Positions 1 to 10,625 of a stretch of 64,000 bases of DNA are shown here, piece by piece. Source of the stretch: Yersinia massiliensis CCUG 53443 (GTDB taxonomy: Bacteria > Pseudomonadota > Gammaproteobacteria > Enterobacterales > Enterobacteriaceae); assembly GCF_000312485.1 (NCBI RefSeq), contig NZ_HE997650.1, positions 62,001 to 126,000 of the forward strand, read 5' to 3'. Both the position numbers and the translations under genes were made by a program. The notes beneath the pieces are model-generated. The model saw only the letters and a list, made by a program, of their open reading frames with translations. It did no database searches and had not been told where the DNA came from. Position 1 is the stretch's first letter. Each line of letters opens with the position of its first letter.

Positions 1-494
1 TCGCTGAATTTTGTATCGGTTGAGGCCAATGCGATCGCTGTAGGTAACCCAGCGGCAAGCTCTTTCGCAAAAGTAGGTCCAGAAACGACAGCCAGGGGAA
101 TGCTTTCACCCAAGACTTCCCGCGCGACATCTTGCAGCAAGCGGCCAGTTTCTGCCTCTAACCCTTTTGTCGCCCAGACAATTCGTGCATCTTGGCGTAA
201 ATGCGGTTTCAACTGATGCAATACCGCGCCAAAGACATGACTCGGCACAACGACCAATACATCACGGCTGGCCGCTAAAGCACGTGCCAAATCCTTTTCC
301 AGAAGCAAAGTCTCTGGAAAAGGGACATCTGGCAAGAACGCTTGGTTACAACGGTCATGTTGCAAAACTTGAATGTGCTTAGGGTCATGGCCCCATAGCA
401 CAACTTGATGGCCATTACGCGCGAGTGTAATGGCTAATGCGGTGCCGTAAGATCCGGCACCGATAACTGTCATTGAAGCAGTCGTGGTGTTCAT
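1..494 (-). CDS. gpsA: Glycerol-3-phosphate dehydrogenase [NAD(P)+], N-terminal part (cut by window edge)
   Basis: This cytoplasmic enzyme reduces dihydroxyacetone phosphate to sn-glycerol 3-phosphate, the backbone precursor of phospholipids. Only the first 164 or so residues are in the window; the gene runs off the left edge. The start reads [20 protein letters not shown], with the glycine-rich [10 protein letters not shown] nucleotide-binding loop of a Rossmann fold. Farther in are VVVPSH and the ATKGLE and SGPTFAKE stretches typical of the family. The ATG overlaps the secB stop codon (ATGA), so the two genes are probably translationally coupled. The order secB-gpsA is the usual enterobacterial one. 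Confidence 0.95.
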   Translation of the reverse strand, partial: MNTTTASMTVIGAGSYGTALAITLARNGHQVVLWGHDPKHIQVLQHDRCNQAFLPDVPFPETLLLEKDLARALAASRDVLVVVPSHVFGAVLHQLKPHLRQDARIVWATKGLEAETGRLLQDVAREVLGESIPLAVVSGPTFAKELAAGLPTAIALASTDTKFS

Positions 495-964
495 CAGGCA
501 TCCTGACGTTGTTCAGCACCTTCGCCTTCAGCCTGCTGTTGCAGATAGTTCATGAACAGGGCATCAAAGTTAACCGGTGCCAGATTCAGTTGTGGGAAAG
601 TACCACGAGAAACCAAGCTGGTGATGCATTCGCGAGCATACGGGAACAAGATGTTCGGGCAGTATGCGCCTAAGCAATGAGCCAGTTGGGTGCCGTCGAT
701 ACCGGCGATGGAGAAGATACCACCTTGCTGAACTTCACACAGGAATGCAGTTTCTTCGCCCAAAGAGGCCGTTACCGTCACACGCAGTACCACTTCATAC
801 ACATCTTCAGCTAGCTGACTGGAAGCAGTATCAAGATCAAGTTTAACTTCTGGCTGCCAATCCTGCTGGAAAACCTGCGGAGCATTTGGCGCTTCGAAGG
901 AAATATCCTTGGTGTAGATGCGTTGGATCTGGAAAGCCATTTCGGTGTTGTTTTGTTCTGACAT
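494..964 (-). CDS. secB: Protein-export chaperone SecB
   Basis: SecB is a homotetrameric cytoplasmic chaperone. It holds preproteins unfolded and passes them to SecA for export through SecYEG. The 156-residue product has the family length (155 in E. coli) and its recognisable core, including [21 protein letters not shown] and the conserved segment [20 protein letters not shown] near the C-terminus. The acidic, glutamine-rich tail ([11 protein letters not shown]) is typical. It sits between grxC and gpsA on the same strand. The ATG is preceded by a weak A/G-rich site and the stop overlaps the gpsA start. Confidence 0.97.
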   Translation of the reverse strand: MSEQNNTEMAFQIQRIYTKDISFEAPNAPQVFQQDWQPEVKLDLDTASSQLAEDVYEVVLRVTVTASLGEETAFLCEVQQGGIFSIAGIDGTQLAHCLGAYCPNILFPYARECITSLVSRGTFPQLNLAPVNFDALFMNYLQQQAEGEGAEQRQDA

Positions 965-1052
965 GTGTATAGATACCCTAAAGTTAGACGTCCTTATTAA
1001 ACTGCACTGCCGCCGTGGGCTCTTCCATTAATGAGTGTGGCCCACTGACGAG

Positions 1053-1301
1053 TTAAAGCAGCGGGTCTAGCCCACTGCGCGCATCCAGGGCATGTAAATC
1101 ATCACAGCCACCGATATGCTGCCCATCAATAAATATCTGAGGTACAGTCGTCCGCCCGCTACGAGCAATCATCTCTTCGCGTTTGGCAGGGTCATTATCA
1201 ATTGCGATCTCTTGGAAAGCAGCGCCTTTACTGTTCAGCAGTGCTTTAGCACGGTGACAGAATGGGCAAGTTGCTTTGGTATAAATCTCAATCTTCGCCA
1301 T
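1053..1301 (-). CDS. grxC: Glutaredoxin 3
   Basis: This is a small cytoplasmic thiol-disulfide oxidoreductase of the thioredoxin fold. It is reduced by glutathione and can serve ribonucleotide reductase and mixed-disulfide repair. The 82-residue protein begins MAKIEIYTKATCPFCHRAKA with the CPFC active-site dithiol at residues 12-15. It also carries the cis-proline TVPQIFIDGQHIGGCDDL segment that binds glutathione. Length matches E. coli Grx3 (83). It lies between yibN and secB on the same strand, the normal order, and is probably cotranscribed with them. Confidence 0.97.
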   Translation of the reverse strand: MAKIEIYTKATCPFCHRAKALLNSKGAAFQEIAIDNDPAKREEMIARSGRTTVPQIFIDGQHIGGCDDLHALDARSGLDPLL

Positions 1302-1356
1302 GGATACACCTCAATTGACTATATAATTTATTGATATAGCGAAATTTGTATCGCAA

Positions 1357-1791
1357 TTACTTACCGCGCGCCAGTGGCAGATTCTCACCACTCCAGCCCG
1401 AGATACCTTCTTTCAAGGTAAACACTCGCTCAAAGCCTGCTTTGCTCAGCAGATCAGCAGAAGCACGGGAGGTTGTTCCTGTAGCACAAACTACAATAAT
1501 AGGCTGCGCTTTGTGCTTTTCCAACTCAGCTAAGCTGCCGTTTTTAATGTCGGTCGGCAACAAATTAAGAGAGCTGGCGATATGACCTTTGCGGTAATCA
1601 TCACGTGTGCGGATATCAACCACAACCGCATCTTCTTTGTTAATCAGACGCGTCGCTTCACCACGGGTGATCTCTTTCACTTTTGAGAGAGAACTTTTGA
1701 AAGTAGTGAAAATCACGGCGACGAACAACGCCACCCAGGCCAGACTCAAAACTGGATGCTGGCTAATGAATTGCATAATCTCTTGCAACAT
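1357..1791 (-). CDS. yibN: Membrane-anchored rhodanese-like protein YibN
   Basis: The 144-residue protein has one N-terminal transmembrane segment (about residues 12-30, [17 protein letters not shown]). A single rhodanese domain follows, with the [21 protein letters not shown] signature. The presumed active-site loop reads [14 protein letters not shown], with the catalytic cysteine at the normal position. Rhodanese domains carry persulfide on this cysteine, but the substrate of YibN is unknown; a link to the membrane or Sec machinery is only suggested by its neighbours grxC and secB. It is the first gene of the reverse-strand run yibN-grxC-secB-gpsA and is divergent from gpmM. Confidence 0.93.
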   Translation of the reverse strand: MLQEIMQFISQHPVLSLAWVALFVAVIFTTFKSSLSKVKEITRGEATRLINKEDAVVVDIRTRDDYRKGHIASSLNLLPTDIKNGSLAELEKHKAQPIIVVCATGTTSRASADLLSKAGFERVFTLKEGISGWSGENLPLARGK

Positions 1792-2049
1792 GGGGGTAAA
1801 AACTCCCGTTAGTTAGGGGATAATATTCAAGGTCACAGAGTATACCTGCGCGATGCGGCAAATACAGCCAATATGCAAGCGCGATTGCAGAAACTGCGAG
1901 CAATCTCGGGAAGTTTTGTCGCCTAAATAATGATATTTACGTAAAACCCAGCGCCAATGTTGATCTCTTTGGGCTATTTTTAACCGGTTTTATAGTAAAT
2001 TACCGCCTTTCAACATATATACCCAATAGAACAAGAAAGAGGTTATGCA

Positions 2050-3597
2050 ATGTCGAGCACTAAAAAACCACTGGTTCTGACTATTCTCGATGGCTACGGT
2101 CACCGTGAAGAACAGCAGGATAACGCCATTCTAAATGCAAAAACGCCGGTCATGGACCGCTTGTGGCAGCAGCAACCTCATACATTGATTGCAGCTTCCG
2201 GCTTGGATGTTGGTTTGCCCGATGGGCAGATGGGTAACTCAGAAGTGGGCCACGTCAATTTAGGTGCTGGCCGCATCGTTTATCAGGACTTAACTCGCCT
2301 CGATAAAGAGATCAAAGACGGTGACTTTTTCACTAACGCGACGCTAACCGCAGCAGTTGATAACGCGGTTAAAGCAGGTAAAGCAGTTCATATCATGGGT
2401 TTGCTCTCTGCCGGCGGTGTACATAGCCACGAAGACCATATTCTGGCCATGGTGGAATTAGCCGCCAAACGCGGTGCAAAGGCCATTTACCTGCATGCAT
2501 TCCTCGACGGACGTGACACTCCACCGCGTAGTGCTGAATCTTCACTGAAACGATTCACTGAGAAATTTGCAGAATTGGGTAACGGCCGCATTGCGTCGAT
2601 TATTGGTCGTTACTATGCCATGGACCGTGATAACCGTTGGGATCGTGTCCAACTGGCCTACGACTTACTGACGCAGGCTAAAGGCGAGTTTACTGCGGAT
2701 AATGCCGTCGCTGGCTTGCAAGCCGCTTATGCCCGTAATGAGAACGATGAATTTGTTAAACCGACCGTGATTCAAGCCGCTGGCGAAGCTCAAGCAGCCA
2801 TGAACGATGGTGATGCATTAATCTTCATGAACTTCCGTGCTGACCGCGCTCGTCAAATTACCCGTTGCTTTGTTAACGCCGATTTCGACGGTTTCAAACG
2901 CGATAAAGTGGTTAATTTCGGCGATTTCATCATGCTGACTGAATATGCTGCGGACATTAAAGTCGCCTGCGCTTACCCACCAGCATCACTGGAGAATACC
3001 TTCGGTGAGTGGCTGATGAAGCATGACAAAACGCAGTTACGTATTTCTGAAACTGAAAAATATGCGCATGTCACATTCTTCTATAACGGTGGCGTTGAAG
3101 AACCCTTTAAAGGTGAAGATCGCATTCTGATTAACTCACCAAAAGTGGCAACCTATGACCTGCAACCTGAAATGAGCTCGGCAGAATTGACCGAGAAACT
3201 GGTCGCCGCAATTACCAGTGGCAAATATGATGTGATCATTTGTAACTATCCAAATGGCGATATGGTCGGCCATACTGGTGACTATAATGCGGCGGTGAAA
3301 GCAGTAGAAACGCTGGATAATTGCATCGAGCAAGTGGTTGCCGCGGTCAAATCCGTTGACGGCCAATTGCTGGTCACCGCTGACCACGGTAATGCTGAGC
3401 AGATGCGTGACCCAGAAACCGGCCAAGCCCACACAGCCCATACTAGCCTGCCTGTGCCACTGATTTACGTCGGTAATAAAGAGGTGAAAGCGGTTGAGGG
3501 TGGCAAACTTTCTGACATCGCCCCAACCATGCTGTCACTGATGGAAATGGAAATCCCGAAAGAGATGACTGGTAAGCCGCTGTTCATCGTGGAATAA
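2050..3597 (+). CDS. gpmM: 2,3-bisphosphoglycerate-independent phosphoglycerate mutase
   Basis: This glycolytic enzyme interconverts 3- and 2-phosphoglycerate using two Mn ions and a phosphoserine intermediate. The 515-residue product matches the family (514 in E. coli). It contains the N-terminal alkaline-phosphatase-fold motif LTILDGYG, the catalytic-serine loop [16 protein letters not shown] (Ser about residue 64), [13 protein letters not shown]-type residues, and C-terminal metal motifs [13 protein letters not shown] and [13 protein letters not shown]. The ATG follows an AAGAAAGAGG ribosome-binding site. It is the first gene of the forward run gpmM-envC-yibQ; the envC ATG begins 9 bases after its stop codon. 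Confidence 0.97.
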   Translation: MSSTKKPLVLTILDGYGHREEQQDNAILNAKTPVMDRLWQQQPHTLIAASGLDVGLPDGQMGNSEVGHVNLGAGRIVYQDLTRLDKEIKDGDFFTNATLTAAVDNAVKAGKAVHIMGLLSAGGVHSHEDHILAMVELAAKRGAKAIYLHAFLDGRDTPPRSAESSLKRFTEKFAELGNGRIASIIGRYYAMDRDNRWDRVQLAYDLLTQAKGEFTADNAVAGLQAAYARNENDEFVKPTVIQAAGEAQAAMNDGDALIFMNFRADRARQITRCFVNADFDGFKRDKVVNFGDFIMLTEYAADIKVACAYPPASLENTFGEWLMKHDKTQLRISETEKYAHVTFFYNGGVEEPFKGEDRILINSPKVATYDLQPEMSSAELTEKLVAAITSGKYDVIICNYPNGDMVGHTGDYNAAVKAVETLDNCIEQVVAAVKSVDGQLLVTADHGNAEQMRDPETGQAHTAHTSLPVPLIYVGNKEVKAVEGGKLSDIAPTMLSLMEMEIPKEMTGKPLFIVE

Positions 3598-3606
3598 TCC
3601 TTCGTT

Positions 3607-4980
3607 ATGAAGGAAAAAGCGGCATTCACGATATCAATGGCTTCAGACAATACCCCTGCGGGCAACGAAGAGCGTCATACTCCGTTGCCGACTCAGTGGG
3701 GGCGTCGTCCGTGGTTAGCACTGTACGCCAGCGTTTTTTGCGCTGGCGTATTGCTATTGCCATTTTCCGTCAATGCCGCGGATGCCCCCCCTGCGGCGGC
3801 AAAAACAACTGATAACAAAAATCAGTTGAAAACCCTTCAGCAAGATATCGCCGAAAAAGAAAAAAGTGTTCAGCAGCAAAAACAGCAACGTAGTTCATTG
3901 CTGGATCAGTTGAAACAACAAGAGAATACCATTGCTCAAGCCAGCCGTAGCCTGCGCGACACTCAAGGCACCTTGACTGAGTTAGACAAAGACATTTCCA
4001 AGCTCACGACCTCTATTGCCAAGCTGCAAAGCCAACAATCTCAGCAACAAGATATGCTGTCTAAACAACTTGATGCCGCCTTTAAGCAAGGCCAACACAG
4101 TGGTTTGCAGCTTATTTTAAGCGGTGAAGAGAGCCAACGCAGTGAGCGTATTTTGGCCTATTTCAGTTATCTCAATGAAGCTCGACAAAAATCTATTGAA
4201 GAGCTGGAACAGACCCGCACCGATCTCTCTGCAGAGAAAAAAACACTAGAACAGAAACAGAGTCAGCAAAAAACGCTGTTGGATGAACAAAAAAACCAGC
4301 AGCAGAAGCTGGAACAAGCGCGGACTGCGCGCAAGAAAACCCTCACTTCGTTAGAAGCCTCGCTGGAAAAAGATCAGCAGGGTCTGGCGGAGCTAAGACT
4401 GAACGAGTCACGGTTACGTGACCAAATTGCCAAAGCAGAACGGGAAGCCAAAGCCCGTGCTGAGCGGGAAGCCAAAGAAGCCGCCCGTGTCCGCGAGCAG
4501 GTGAAAGCCAAAGAGCAACAAGCCAAGAAAACGGGCTCCAGCTATAAACCAAGCGAAAGTGAGCGCTCATTAATGGCACGTACCGGTGGCCTTGGTCGCC
4601 CAGGTGCTCAAGCTGTCTGGCCTGTACGTGGTAACGTCACCCATCGTTTTGGTGAAGCCTTACAAGGGGAACTTCGCTGGAAAGGGATGGTGATTTCCGC
4701 ACCGGAAGGCAGTGAAGTCAAAGCGATTGCAGATGGACGAGTCTTGCTAGCAGACTGGCTACAAGGCTATGGTCTGGTCGTGGTGATTGAGCACGGTAAA
4801 GGGGATATGAGTTTATATGGCTACAACCAGAGCGCGTTAGTCAATGTCGGTGCACAGGTGAAAGCTGGCCAGCCGATTGCTCTCGTTGGCACCAGTGGCG
4901 GTCAGGGTGAACCATCACTCTATTTCGAAATCCGCCGTCAGGGGCAAGCTGTTAACCCACAACCCTGGTTAGGAAGATAG
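3607..4980 (+). CDS. envC: Murein hydrolase activator EnvC (degenerate LytM factor)
   Basis: EnvC is a periplasmic division factor recruited by FtsEX that activates the amidases AmiA and AmiB to split septal peptidoglycan. The 457-residue protein has an N-terminal hydrophobic export segment (about residues 35-58), a long Gln/Lys/Glu-rich coiled coil (about 70-300) and a C-terminal LytM (M23) domain. The LytM metal ligands are missing: RWKGMVISAP replaces the usual H-x3-D motif, and VVIEHGKGDMSLYGYNQ lacks the final His-x-His. It should therefore activate rather than cut. E. coli EnvC is 419 residues; the extra length is in the N-terminal leader and linker, and a start at Met11 (3637) is possible. 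Confidence 0.94.
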   Translation: MKEKAAFTISMASDNTPAGNEERHTPLPTQWGRRPWLALYASVFCAGVLLLPFSVNAADAPPAAAKTTDNKNQLKTLQQDIAEKEKSVQQQKQQRSSLLDQLKQQENTIAQASRSLRDTQGTLTELDKDISKLTTSIAKLQSQQSQQQDMLSKQLDAAFKQGQHSGLQLILSGEESQRSERILAYFSYLNEARQKSIEELEQTRTDLSAEKKTLEQKQSQQKTLLDEQKNQQQKLEQARTARKKTLTSLEASLEKDQQGLAELRLNESRLRDQIAKAEREAKARAEREAKEAARVREQVKAKEQQAKKTGSSYKPSESERSLMARTGGLGRPGAQAVWPVRGNVTHRFGEALQGELRWKGMVISAPEGSEVKAIADGRVLLADWLQGYGLVVVIEHGKGDMSLYGYNQSALVNVGAQVKAGQPIALVGTSGGQGEPSLYFEIRRQGQAVNPQPWLGR

Positions 4981-5003
4981 GGAACAACGTTAGGAAACAC
5001 GTA

Positions 5004-6014
5004 TTGCGCTATTTCAATGCACGCCGATTTATCATCGCCACGACTCTACTGATCGCCAGTGCCGCACAGGCAGGCAAACTTTCAATTGTCATCGATGACT
5101 TTGGTTATCGCCCGCAGAACGAAAACAAGATATTGCAGATGCCGTTACCTATTTCGGTCGCTATCTTGCCCAATGCTCCCTATGCCCGAGAGATGGCGGT
5201 TAAAGCCCACAATCAGGGGCGTGAAATCCTGATTCACCTGCCAATGGCACCGCTGAGCAAGCAGCCGCTGGAGCGTGATACCTTGCAGCCATCCATGAGC
5301 AGTGAAGAGATCCAGCGCATTATTCGCCAAGCGGTGAATAACGTCCCTTACGCCAGTGGCATGAATAACCACATGGGCAGCGCCATGACTTCCAGCTTAA
5401 CGGGGATGCAGAAAGTGATGCAGGTCTTGGAGCACTATCAGCTCTATTTCCTCGACAGCGTCACGATTGGCAATAGCCAAGCCAGCAAAGCGGCCGATGG
5501 CACTCGAGTGAAAGTGATTAAACGTAAAGTCTTCTTGGATGACTCACAAAATGAAGCAGCTATCCGCCTGCAGTTTAATCGCGCGGTAGAATTGGCACGC
5601 CGAAATGGCTCTGCTATTGCGATTGGCCATCCACATCCGGCGACGATTAAAGTGCTGCAACAGATGTTGCCTCAACTACCGTCAGACATCGTATTGGTCC
5701 GGCCAAGTGCACTGCTGAATGAGCCTGTAACCCATAGCAGTGGCACGACTTCACCGGGCAAATCAACACCGCGTGAACCCGCGAAAAATGATCGCCTGAA
5801 AGCCATCAAGCAATGCAAAGTGAAAGCCCATTATGTGCCAGAGAAAATCTATGCAGACAGGATGTTCGGCATCATCGGCGAGAGCCTGATGCAAAACCCT
5901 GCTGTCACCTTTATTCAGCGCTATTGGCAACCTCATTTTATGCCAGCCGTACCGGTAGATGAGCCAAAAGTAGATGAACCGACAACCCATCAGCCCAAAA
6001 CGGATACCCCATGA
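5004..6014 (+). CDS. yibQ: Divergent polysaccharide deacetylase family protein YibQ
   Basis: The product (336 residues) has a signal peptide (FIIATTLLIASAAQA), so it is exported to the periplasm. A divergent polysaccharide deacetylase-like NodB-fold domain follows, beginning LSIVIDDFGYRPQNENKIL, with the conserved IDDFG, HLPMAP, MNNHMGS and AIGHPHP motifs. The start is a TTG preceded by TAGGAAAC; no ATG fits in front of the signal peptide. The C-terminal 80 residues are extended compared with E. coli YibQ and end in Pro/Asp/Glu-rich repeats (VDEPKVDEPTTHQP). Its substrate is unknown. Position after envC suggests a cell-wall role, which is an inference. Confidence 0.88.
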   Translation: MRYFNARRFIIATTLLIASAAQAGKLSIVIDDFGYRPQNENKILQMPLPISVAILPNAPYAREMAVKAHNQGREILIHLPMAPLSKQPLERDTLQPSMSSEEIQRIIRQAVNNVPYASGMNNHMGSAMTSSLTGMQKVMQVLEHYQLYFLDSVTIGNSQASKAADGTRVKVIKRKVFLDDSQNEAAIRLQFNRAVELARRNGSAIAIGHPHPATIKVLQQMLPQLPSDIVLVRPSALLNEPVTHSSGTTSPGKSTPREPAKNDRLKAIKQCKVKAHYVPEKIYADRMFGIIGESLMQNPAVTFIQRYWQPHFMPAVPVDEPKVDEPTTHQPKTDTP

Positions 6015-6030
6015 TGGGCTGAAGAACAAA

Positions 6031-6057
6031 CGGGGCCACCAAATAATGGTCGCCCCG
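6031..6057. terminator. Hairpin between convergent yibQ and tdh
   Basis: The arms CGGGGCCACC and GGTCGCCCCG pair at 9 of 10 positions around a 7-base loop. The hairpin lies between the stop codons of yibQ (+) and tdh (-). Short T-rich tracts flank it, so it may end transcription from both sides. Confidence 0.65.
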
Positions 6058-6108
6058 CTTATTGTCATCTATGATTTTTTGTCATCAATAATTTGCTTTT
6101 ATCGACGA

Positions 6109-7134
6109 TTAATCCCAGCTCAATATGACCTTACCTGATTTCCCTGAACGCATGGCATCAAAGCCTTCTTGGAACTCATCAATAGAGAAACGGTGAGTAA
6201 TGATCGGCGTTAAATCTAAGCCAGACTGAATCAGTGCTGCCATTTTGTACCAAGTTTCAAACATCTCACGGCCATAAATCCCTTTGATAAACAGCCCCTT
6301 GAAAATCACTTGATTCCAATCGATAGACATATCAGATGGCGGTATCCCCAACATCGCGATACGGCCGCCGTGATTCATGGAGTTAAGCAGTGAACGGAAT
6401 GCAGGTGGCGCACCTGACATTTCTAGCCCCACATCAAATCCTTCCGTCATACCCAGCTCGGCCATCACATCATTCAAGTTCTCTTTACTGACGTTAACGG
6501 CTCGTGTGACGCCCATTTTACGCGCCAGATCCAAGCGGTATTCATTCACATCTGTAATGACAACATGGCGAGCACCGACATGCTTACACACCGCGGCAGC
6601 CATAATACCAATCGGGCCAGCACCGGATACCAACACATCTTCCCCCACTAAATCAAAGGATAATGCGGTATGCACAGCATTGCCGAAAGGATCGAAAATA
6701 GCGGCTAATTCATCAGAAATGTTATCTGGGATTTTGAAGGCATTAAAAGCAGGAATCACCAGAAACTCAGCAAAAGAGCCTGGGCGGTTCACGCCAACAC
6801 CGACCGTATTACGGCAAAGATGGGTGCGTCCCCCACGGCAGTTACGGCAATGTCCGCAAGTGATATGCCCCTCACCAGACACCCGATCACCAATATTAAA
6901 CCCTTTCACTTCCTGACCAATGGCAACCACTTCACCCACATACTCATGGCCGACCACCATTGGGACAGGGATCGTTTTTTGCGACCACTCATCCCAGTTG
7001 TAAATATGTACATCCGTGCCACAGATAGCGGTTTTGCGAATTTTGATCATGATGTCGTTGTGGCCGAGCTCTGGCTGCGGCACATCGGTCATCCAAATAC
7101 CTTCTTCTGCTTTCAGTTTGGACAATGCTTTCAT
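6109..7134 (-). CDS. tdh: L-threonine 3-dehydrogenase
   Basis: This zinc- and NAD-dependent medium-chain dehydrogenase oxidises L-threonine to 2-amino-3-ketobutyrate, the first step of threonine breakdown to glycine and acetyl-CoA. The 341-residue length equals the E. coli enzyme. Visible motifs are the catalytic-zinc site around [13 protein letters not shown] and GHEYVGEV, the structural-zinc cluster [15 protein letters not shown], and the NAD-binding loop SGAGPIG. The gene follows kbl with an 8-base gap, forming the kbl-tdh operon whose two products act in sequence and pass on an unstable intermediate. Confidence 0.98.
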   Translation of the reverse strand: MKALSKLKAEEGIWMTDVPQPELGHNDIMIKIRKTAICGTDVHIYNWDEWSQKTIPVPMVVGHEYVGEVVAIGQEVKGFNIGDRVSGEGHITCGHCRNCRGGRTHLCRNTVGVGVNRPGSFAEFLVIPAFNAFKIPDNISDELAAIFDPFGNAVHTALSFDLVGEDVLVSGAGPIGIMAAAVCKHVGARHVVITDVNEYRLDLARKMGVTRAVNVSKENLNDVMAELGMTEGFDVGLEMSGAPPAFRSLLNSMNHGGRIAMLGIPPSDMSIDWNQVIFKGLFIKGIYGREMFETWYKMAALIQSGLDLTPIITHRFSIDEFQEGFDAMRSGKSGKVILSWD

Positions 7135-7142
7135 GATATTCC

Positions 7143-8354
7143 TTACGCAATAACGTTGAGTTGCTTACCGATACGGACAAAGGCTTCAATCGCCCGCTCT
7201 ACCTGCTCTGTCGTGTGGTCGGCCGACATCTGTGTACGGATACGAGCCTGACCTTTTGGAACCACTGGGTAGAAGAAACCGGTGACATAAATTCCTTCTT
7301 TCAGCAATGCATTGGCAAACTCTTGCGCCAATGTCGCATCACCCAGCATCACAGGGATAATGGCATGATCAGCACCCGCCAGCGTGAAACCGGCAGCACT
7401 CATTTTCTCACGGAAGAGACGAGCGTTCGCCCACAGACGGTCACGCAGTTCGGCACCGTCTTCCAAGAGTGATAACACTTCAATTGAGGCGGCAACGATA
7501 GCGGGGGCTAATGAGTTAGAGAACAAGTAAGGCCGTGAACGCTGGCGCAACCATTCAACCACTTCTTTACGGCCAGCGGTGTAACCACCAGATGCCCCGC
7601 CGAGCGCCTTGCCCAAGGTGCCAGTGATAATATCAACGCGATCCATCACTTCGCAGTACTCATGCGTCCCACGCCCATTGGCTCCGACAAAACCGACTGC
7701 ATGAGAATCATCCACCATGACTAATGCTTGATATTCATCCGCCAAATCACAAACGCCTTTCAGATTGGCGATCACCCCATCCATCGAGAACACGCCGTCG
7801 GTGGCAATCATAATATGACGCGCACCCTCGGCTTTGGCTTGTTTTAGCTGCGCTTCTAGCTCGCTCATATCGTTGTTGGCATAACGGTAACGTTTAGCTT
7901 TACATAACCGCACGCCATCAATGATGGAGGCATGATTCAGCGCATCCGAGATAATGGCATCTTCTGGCCCGAGCAAGGTTTCAAACAAACCGCCGTTCGC
8001 ATCAAAGCAAGAGGAGTAGAGAATGGCATCTTCCATTCCCAGGAAACTGGCGAGCTTCTGCTCTAATGCTTTGTGAGTATCTTGGGTGCCACAAATAAAA
8101 CGCACCGATGCCATACCAAAGCCATGAGTATCCATGCCTTTTTTAGCTGCGGCGATCAGTCGCGGGTGATTTGCCAGGCCCAAGTAGTTATTGGCGCAGA
8201 AATTAATGACGCGGTTTCCATCAGCAACAGAAATATCGGCTTGCTGAGCGGAGGTGATAATTCGTTCGTTTTTATATAACCCTTCAGCACGGGTAGTTTT
8301 GAGTTGTTGTTCGAGTTGCTGATAAAGCGGGTTTCTCTTAGAAGGCAGGGACAT
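7143..8354 (-). CDS. kbl: 2-amino-3-ketobutyrate CoA ligase (glycine C-acetyltransferase)
   Basis: This pyridoxal-phosphate enzyme of the alpha-oxoamine synthase family cleaves 2-amino-3-ketobutyrate with CoA to glycine and acetyl-CoA. The 403-residue protein (398 in E. coli) shows the cofactor-binding segments [11 protein letters not shown] and the PLP-lysine motif [14 protein letters not shown]. The C-terminal [20 protein letters not shown] signature is also present. It is the promoter-proximal gene of kbl-tdh and is divergent from hldD across a 243-base gap. In E. coli the operon is controlled by leucine and Lrp; I saw no clear Lrp site here. Confidence 0.97.
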   Translation of the reverse strand: MSLPSKRNPLYQQLEQQLKTTRAEGLYKNERIITSAQQADISVADGNRVINFCANNYLGLANHPRLIAAAKKGMDTHGFGMASVRFICGTQDTHKALEQKLASFLGMEDAILYSSCFDANGGLFETLLGPEDAIISDALNHASIIDGVRLCKAKRYRYANNDMSELEAQLKQAKAEGARHIMIATDGVFSMDGVIANLKGVCDLADEYQALVMVDDSHAVGFVGANGRGTHEYCEVMDRVDIITGTLGKALGGASGGYTAGRKEVVEWLRQRSRPYLFSNSLAPAIVAASIEVLSLLEDGAELRDRLWANARLFREKMSAAGFTLAGADHAIIPVMLGDATLAQEFANALLKEGIYVTGFFYPVVPKGQARIRTQMSADHTTEQVERAIEAFVRIGKQLNVIA

Positions 8355-8597
8355 GCAGTTATCTCCAGAATGGCGGTTTCGCCTTACATTTTACTGCCTG
8401 ACTCGTGAACTGACGAGTAACCTTGGCTTATATTGCAAAAAATGCAGCACATATCACGGTGAACAATCCTAAAGCAGCACAGAAAGCGAGAGATTAACCC
8501 CCTTCCGGCTGTGCGCTACCCGATGAAATGTTATGATATCGCCAACTAACGTGTCGGGTATTGTGCCCGACCAAGAAGATTGACAAGGGTGAACCTG

Positions 8598-9530
8598 ATG
8601 ATCATCGTCACTGGCGGCGCCGGCTTCATTGGCAGCAACATTGTTAAGGCACTGAATAATATCGGCTATAAGGATATTTTAGTCGTAGATAACCTGAAAG
8701 ACGGCACTAAATTCGTCAATCTGGTGGATCTGGATATCGCTGACTACATGGATAAAGAAGATTTTGTTGCCAGTATTGTTGCCGGCGACGACATGGGCGA
8801 TATTGACGCGATTTTCCACGAAGGTGCCTGCTCTTCCACTACCGAGTGGGATGGCAAATACATGATGGATAACAACTATCAGTATTCAAAAGATATCCTA
8901 CACTTCTGTCTGGATCGCGGTATTCCGTTCTTGTACGCCTCTTCTGCTGCCACTTACGGTGGGCGCACAGATAATTTCATCGAAGATCGCCAGTACGAAC
9001 AACCGCTTAACGTTTATGGTTATTCCAAATTCTTGTTCGATCAGTATGTGCGCGAGATACTGCCGCAAGCTGATTCCCAAATTTGTGGATTCCGATATTT
9101 CAACGTTTATGGCCCACGTGAAGGCCACAAAGGCAGCATGGCGAGCGTCGCTTTCCATCTGAATAACCAGATCAATGCCGGTGAAAGACCAAAATTGTTC
9201 TCTGGCAGTGAAAACTTCAAACGCGACTTCATCTATGTGGGTGATGTGGCTGACGTTAATCTGTGGTTCTGGCAAAACGGTGTATCCGGCATTTTCAACT
9301 GCGGTACGGGTCGCGCTGAATCATTCCAAGCTGTCGCCGATGCGGTGGTTGATTTCCACCAAAGTGGGCCAGTGGAATATATTGAATTCCCAGAGAAACT
9401 GAAGGGCCGCTATCAGGCATACACGCAAGCCGATCTGACTAATTTGCGTGCTGCCGGTTATGACAAGCCATTCAAAACTGTCGCTGAAGGCGTCAAAGAA
9501 TATCTGGCGTGGCTTAACCGCTCAATCTAA
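8598..9530 (+). CDS. hldD: ADP-L-glycero-D-manno-heptose-6-epimerase
   Basis: The enzyme converts ADP-D-glycero- to ADP-L-glycero-D-manno-heptose, the donor for the LPS inner core. From the ATG at 8598 the product is 310 residues, identical in length to E. coli HldD (RfaD). A longer reading from TTG 8580 is not needed. It begins [20 protein letters not shown], a Rossmann GxxGxxG loop, and has the short-chain-dehydrogenase YGYSK catalytic pair and CSSTTEW. It heads hldD-waaF-waaC, with a 30-base gap to waaF. This supplies heptose for WaaC and WaaF encoded next to it. Confidence 0.98.
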   Translation: MIIVTGGAGFIGSNIVKALNNIGYKDILVVDNLKDGTKFVNLVDLDIADYMDKEDFVASIVAGDDMGDIDAIFHEGACSSTTEWDGKYMMDNNYQYSKDILHFCLDRGIPFLYASSAATYGGRTDNFIEDRQYEQPLNVYGYSKFLFDQYVREILPQADSQICGFRYFNVYGPREGHKGSMASVAFHLNNQINAGERPKLFSGSENFKRDFIYVGDVADVNLWFWQNGVSGIFNCGTGRAESFQAVADAVVDFHQSGPVEYIEFPEKLKGRYQAYTQADLTNLRAAGYDKPFKTVAEGVKEYLAWLNRSI

Positions 9531-9560
9531 ATTATTTGCTGCAAGGAATTGATAAACGGT

Positions 9561-10625
9561 ATGAAAATACTGGTCATCGGCCCTTCTTGGGTTGGCGATA
9601 TGATGATGTCGCAAAGTCTTTACCGCACCCTGAAGGCCGAATATCCGGCAGCAGTTATTGATGTGATGGCACCCGCGTGGTGCCGTCCGCTTTTGGCTCG
9701 AATGCCAGAAGTGCGTCACGCAATCCCCATGCCACTAGGACACGGGGCTTTTGCTTTTGATGAGCGTCGCCGCTTGGGTCTGGCCTTACGTGAATCAGGT
9801 TATGACCGTGCTTACGTGCTACCAAACTCATTTAAATCAGCCCTGATACCTTATTTTTCAGGTATTAAGCATCGTATTGGCTGGCGTGGCGAAATGCGCT
9901 ATTTCTTGCTCAATGATATGCGAATACTGGATAAAGAAGCCTTCCCAATGATGGTTCAGCGCTATGTTGCGTTGGCCTACGATAAAGAGAAAATTCATTC
10001 GGCGGCCGATTTACCACAACCGTTGCTGTGGCCCCAGTTGCAGGTCCGCGATGACGAAATCGTAGAAATTACAGAGTCATATAAGCTTAGCGAGAACCGC
10101 CCGATTATTGGTTTTTGCCCCGGTGCTGAGTTCGGCCCAGCAAAACGCTGGCCACACTATCACTATGCTACGTTGGCACAAAAACTGATTGATGCGGGTT
10201 ATCAGGTTATCTTGCTGGGCTCGGCGAAAGATAATGAAGCCGGTGAAGAGATCCGTCAGGCTCTGAGTGAAGAATCGCGCGAGTATTGCCTCAATCTGGC
10301 AGGCCAAACGTCACTGGAACAAGCGGTGGTACTGATTGCTGCTTGCTGTGCAGTCGTCAGTAACGATTCTGGCCTAATGCACGTTGCCGCAGCCTTGAAT
10401 AAACCCTTGGTGGCCTTGTATGGCCCAAGCAGCCCAGATTTTACGCCGCCGCTGTCTGACAAAGCGACCGTCATTCGCCTGATTACTGGCTACCATAAAG
10501 TGCGCAAAGGCGATAGCGCTCAGGGTTATCATCAGAGTTTGATTGATATCCAGCCAGAGCAAGTGATGGATGCCCTTGAAAAACAGCTTGCTGCGCAAAA
10601 ATGCTCAGCCAAAGAGGAAGATTAA
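9561..10625 (+). CDS. waaF: ADP-heptose:LPS heptosyltransferase II
   Basis: A GT9-family glycosyltransferase that adds the second heptose to the LPS inner core at the cytoplasmic face of the inner membrane. The ATG at 9561, preceded by CAAGGAATTG, gives 354 residues (348 in E. coli). It begins MKILVIGPSWVGDMMMSQSL. The conserved GT9 segments FCPGAEFGPAKRWP and the donor-binding VSNDSGLMHVAAALNKPLVA are clear. Its stop codon TAA overlaps the waaC ATG (TAATG), indicating translational coupling. An upstream TTG (9549) also opens the frame but has no better ribosome site. Confidence 0.97.
   Translation: MKILVIGPSWVGDMMMSQSLYRTLKAEYPAAVIDVMAPAWCRPLLARMPEVRHAIPMPLGHGAFAFDERRRLGLALRESGYDRAYVLPNSFKSALIPYFSGIKHRIGWRGEMRYFLLNDMRILDKEAFPMMVQRYVALAYDKEKIHSAADLPQPLLWPQLQVRDDEIVEITESYKLSENRPIIGFCPGAEFGPAKRWPHYHYATLAQKLIDAGYQVILLGSAKDNEAGEEIRQALSEESREYCLNLAGQTSLEQAVVLIAACCAVVSNDSGLMHVAAALNKPLVALYGPSSPDFTPPLSDKATVIRLITGYHKVRKGDSAQGYHQSLIDIQPEQVMDALEKQLAAQKCSAKEED

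Noticed and set aside
6377-6916. 179-codon plus-strand frame opposite tdh
   Set aside because: It is the antisense shadow of a well-conserved dehydrogenase; it has no ribosome-binding site or recognisable domain.
8355-8597. Heat-shock (sigma-32) promoter before hldD
   Set aside because: Known for E. coli hldD, but no CTTGAA/CCCCAT pair with correct spacing was found here.
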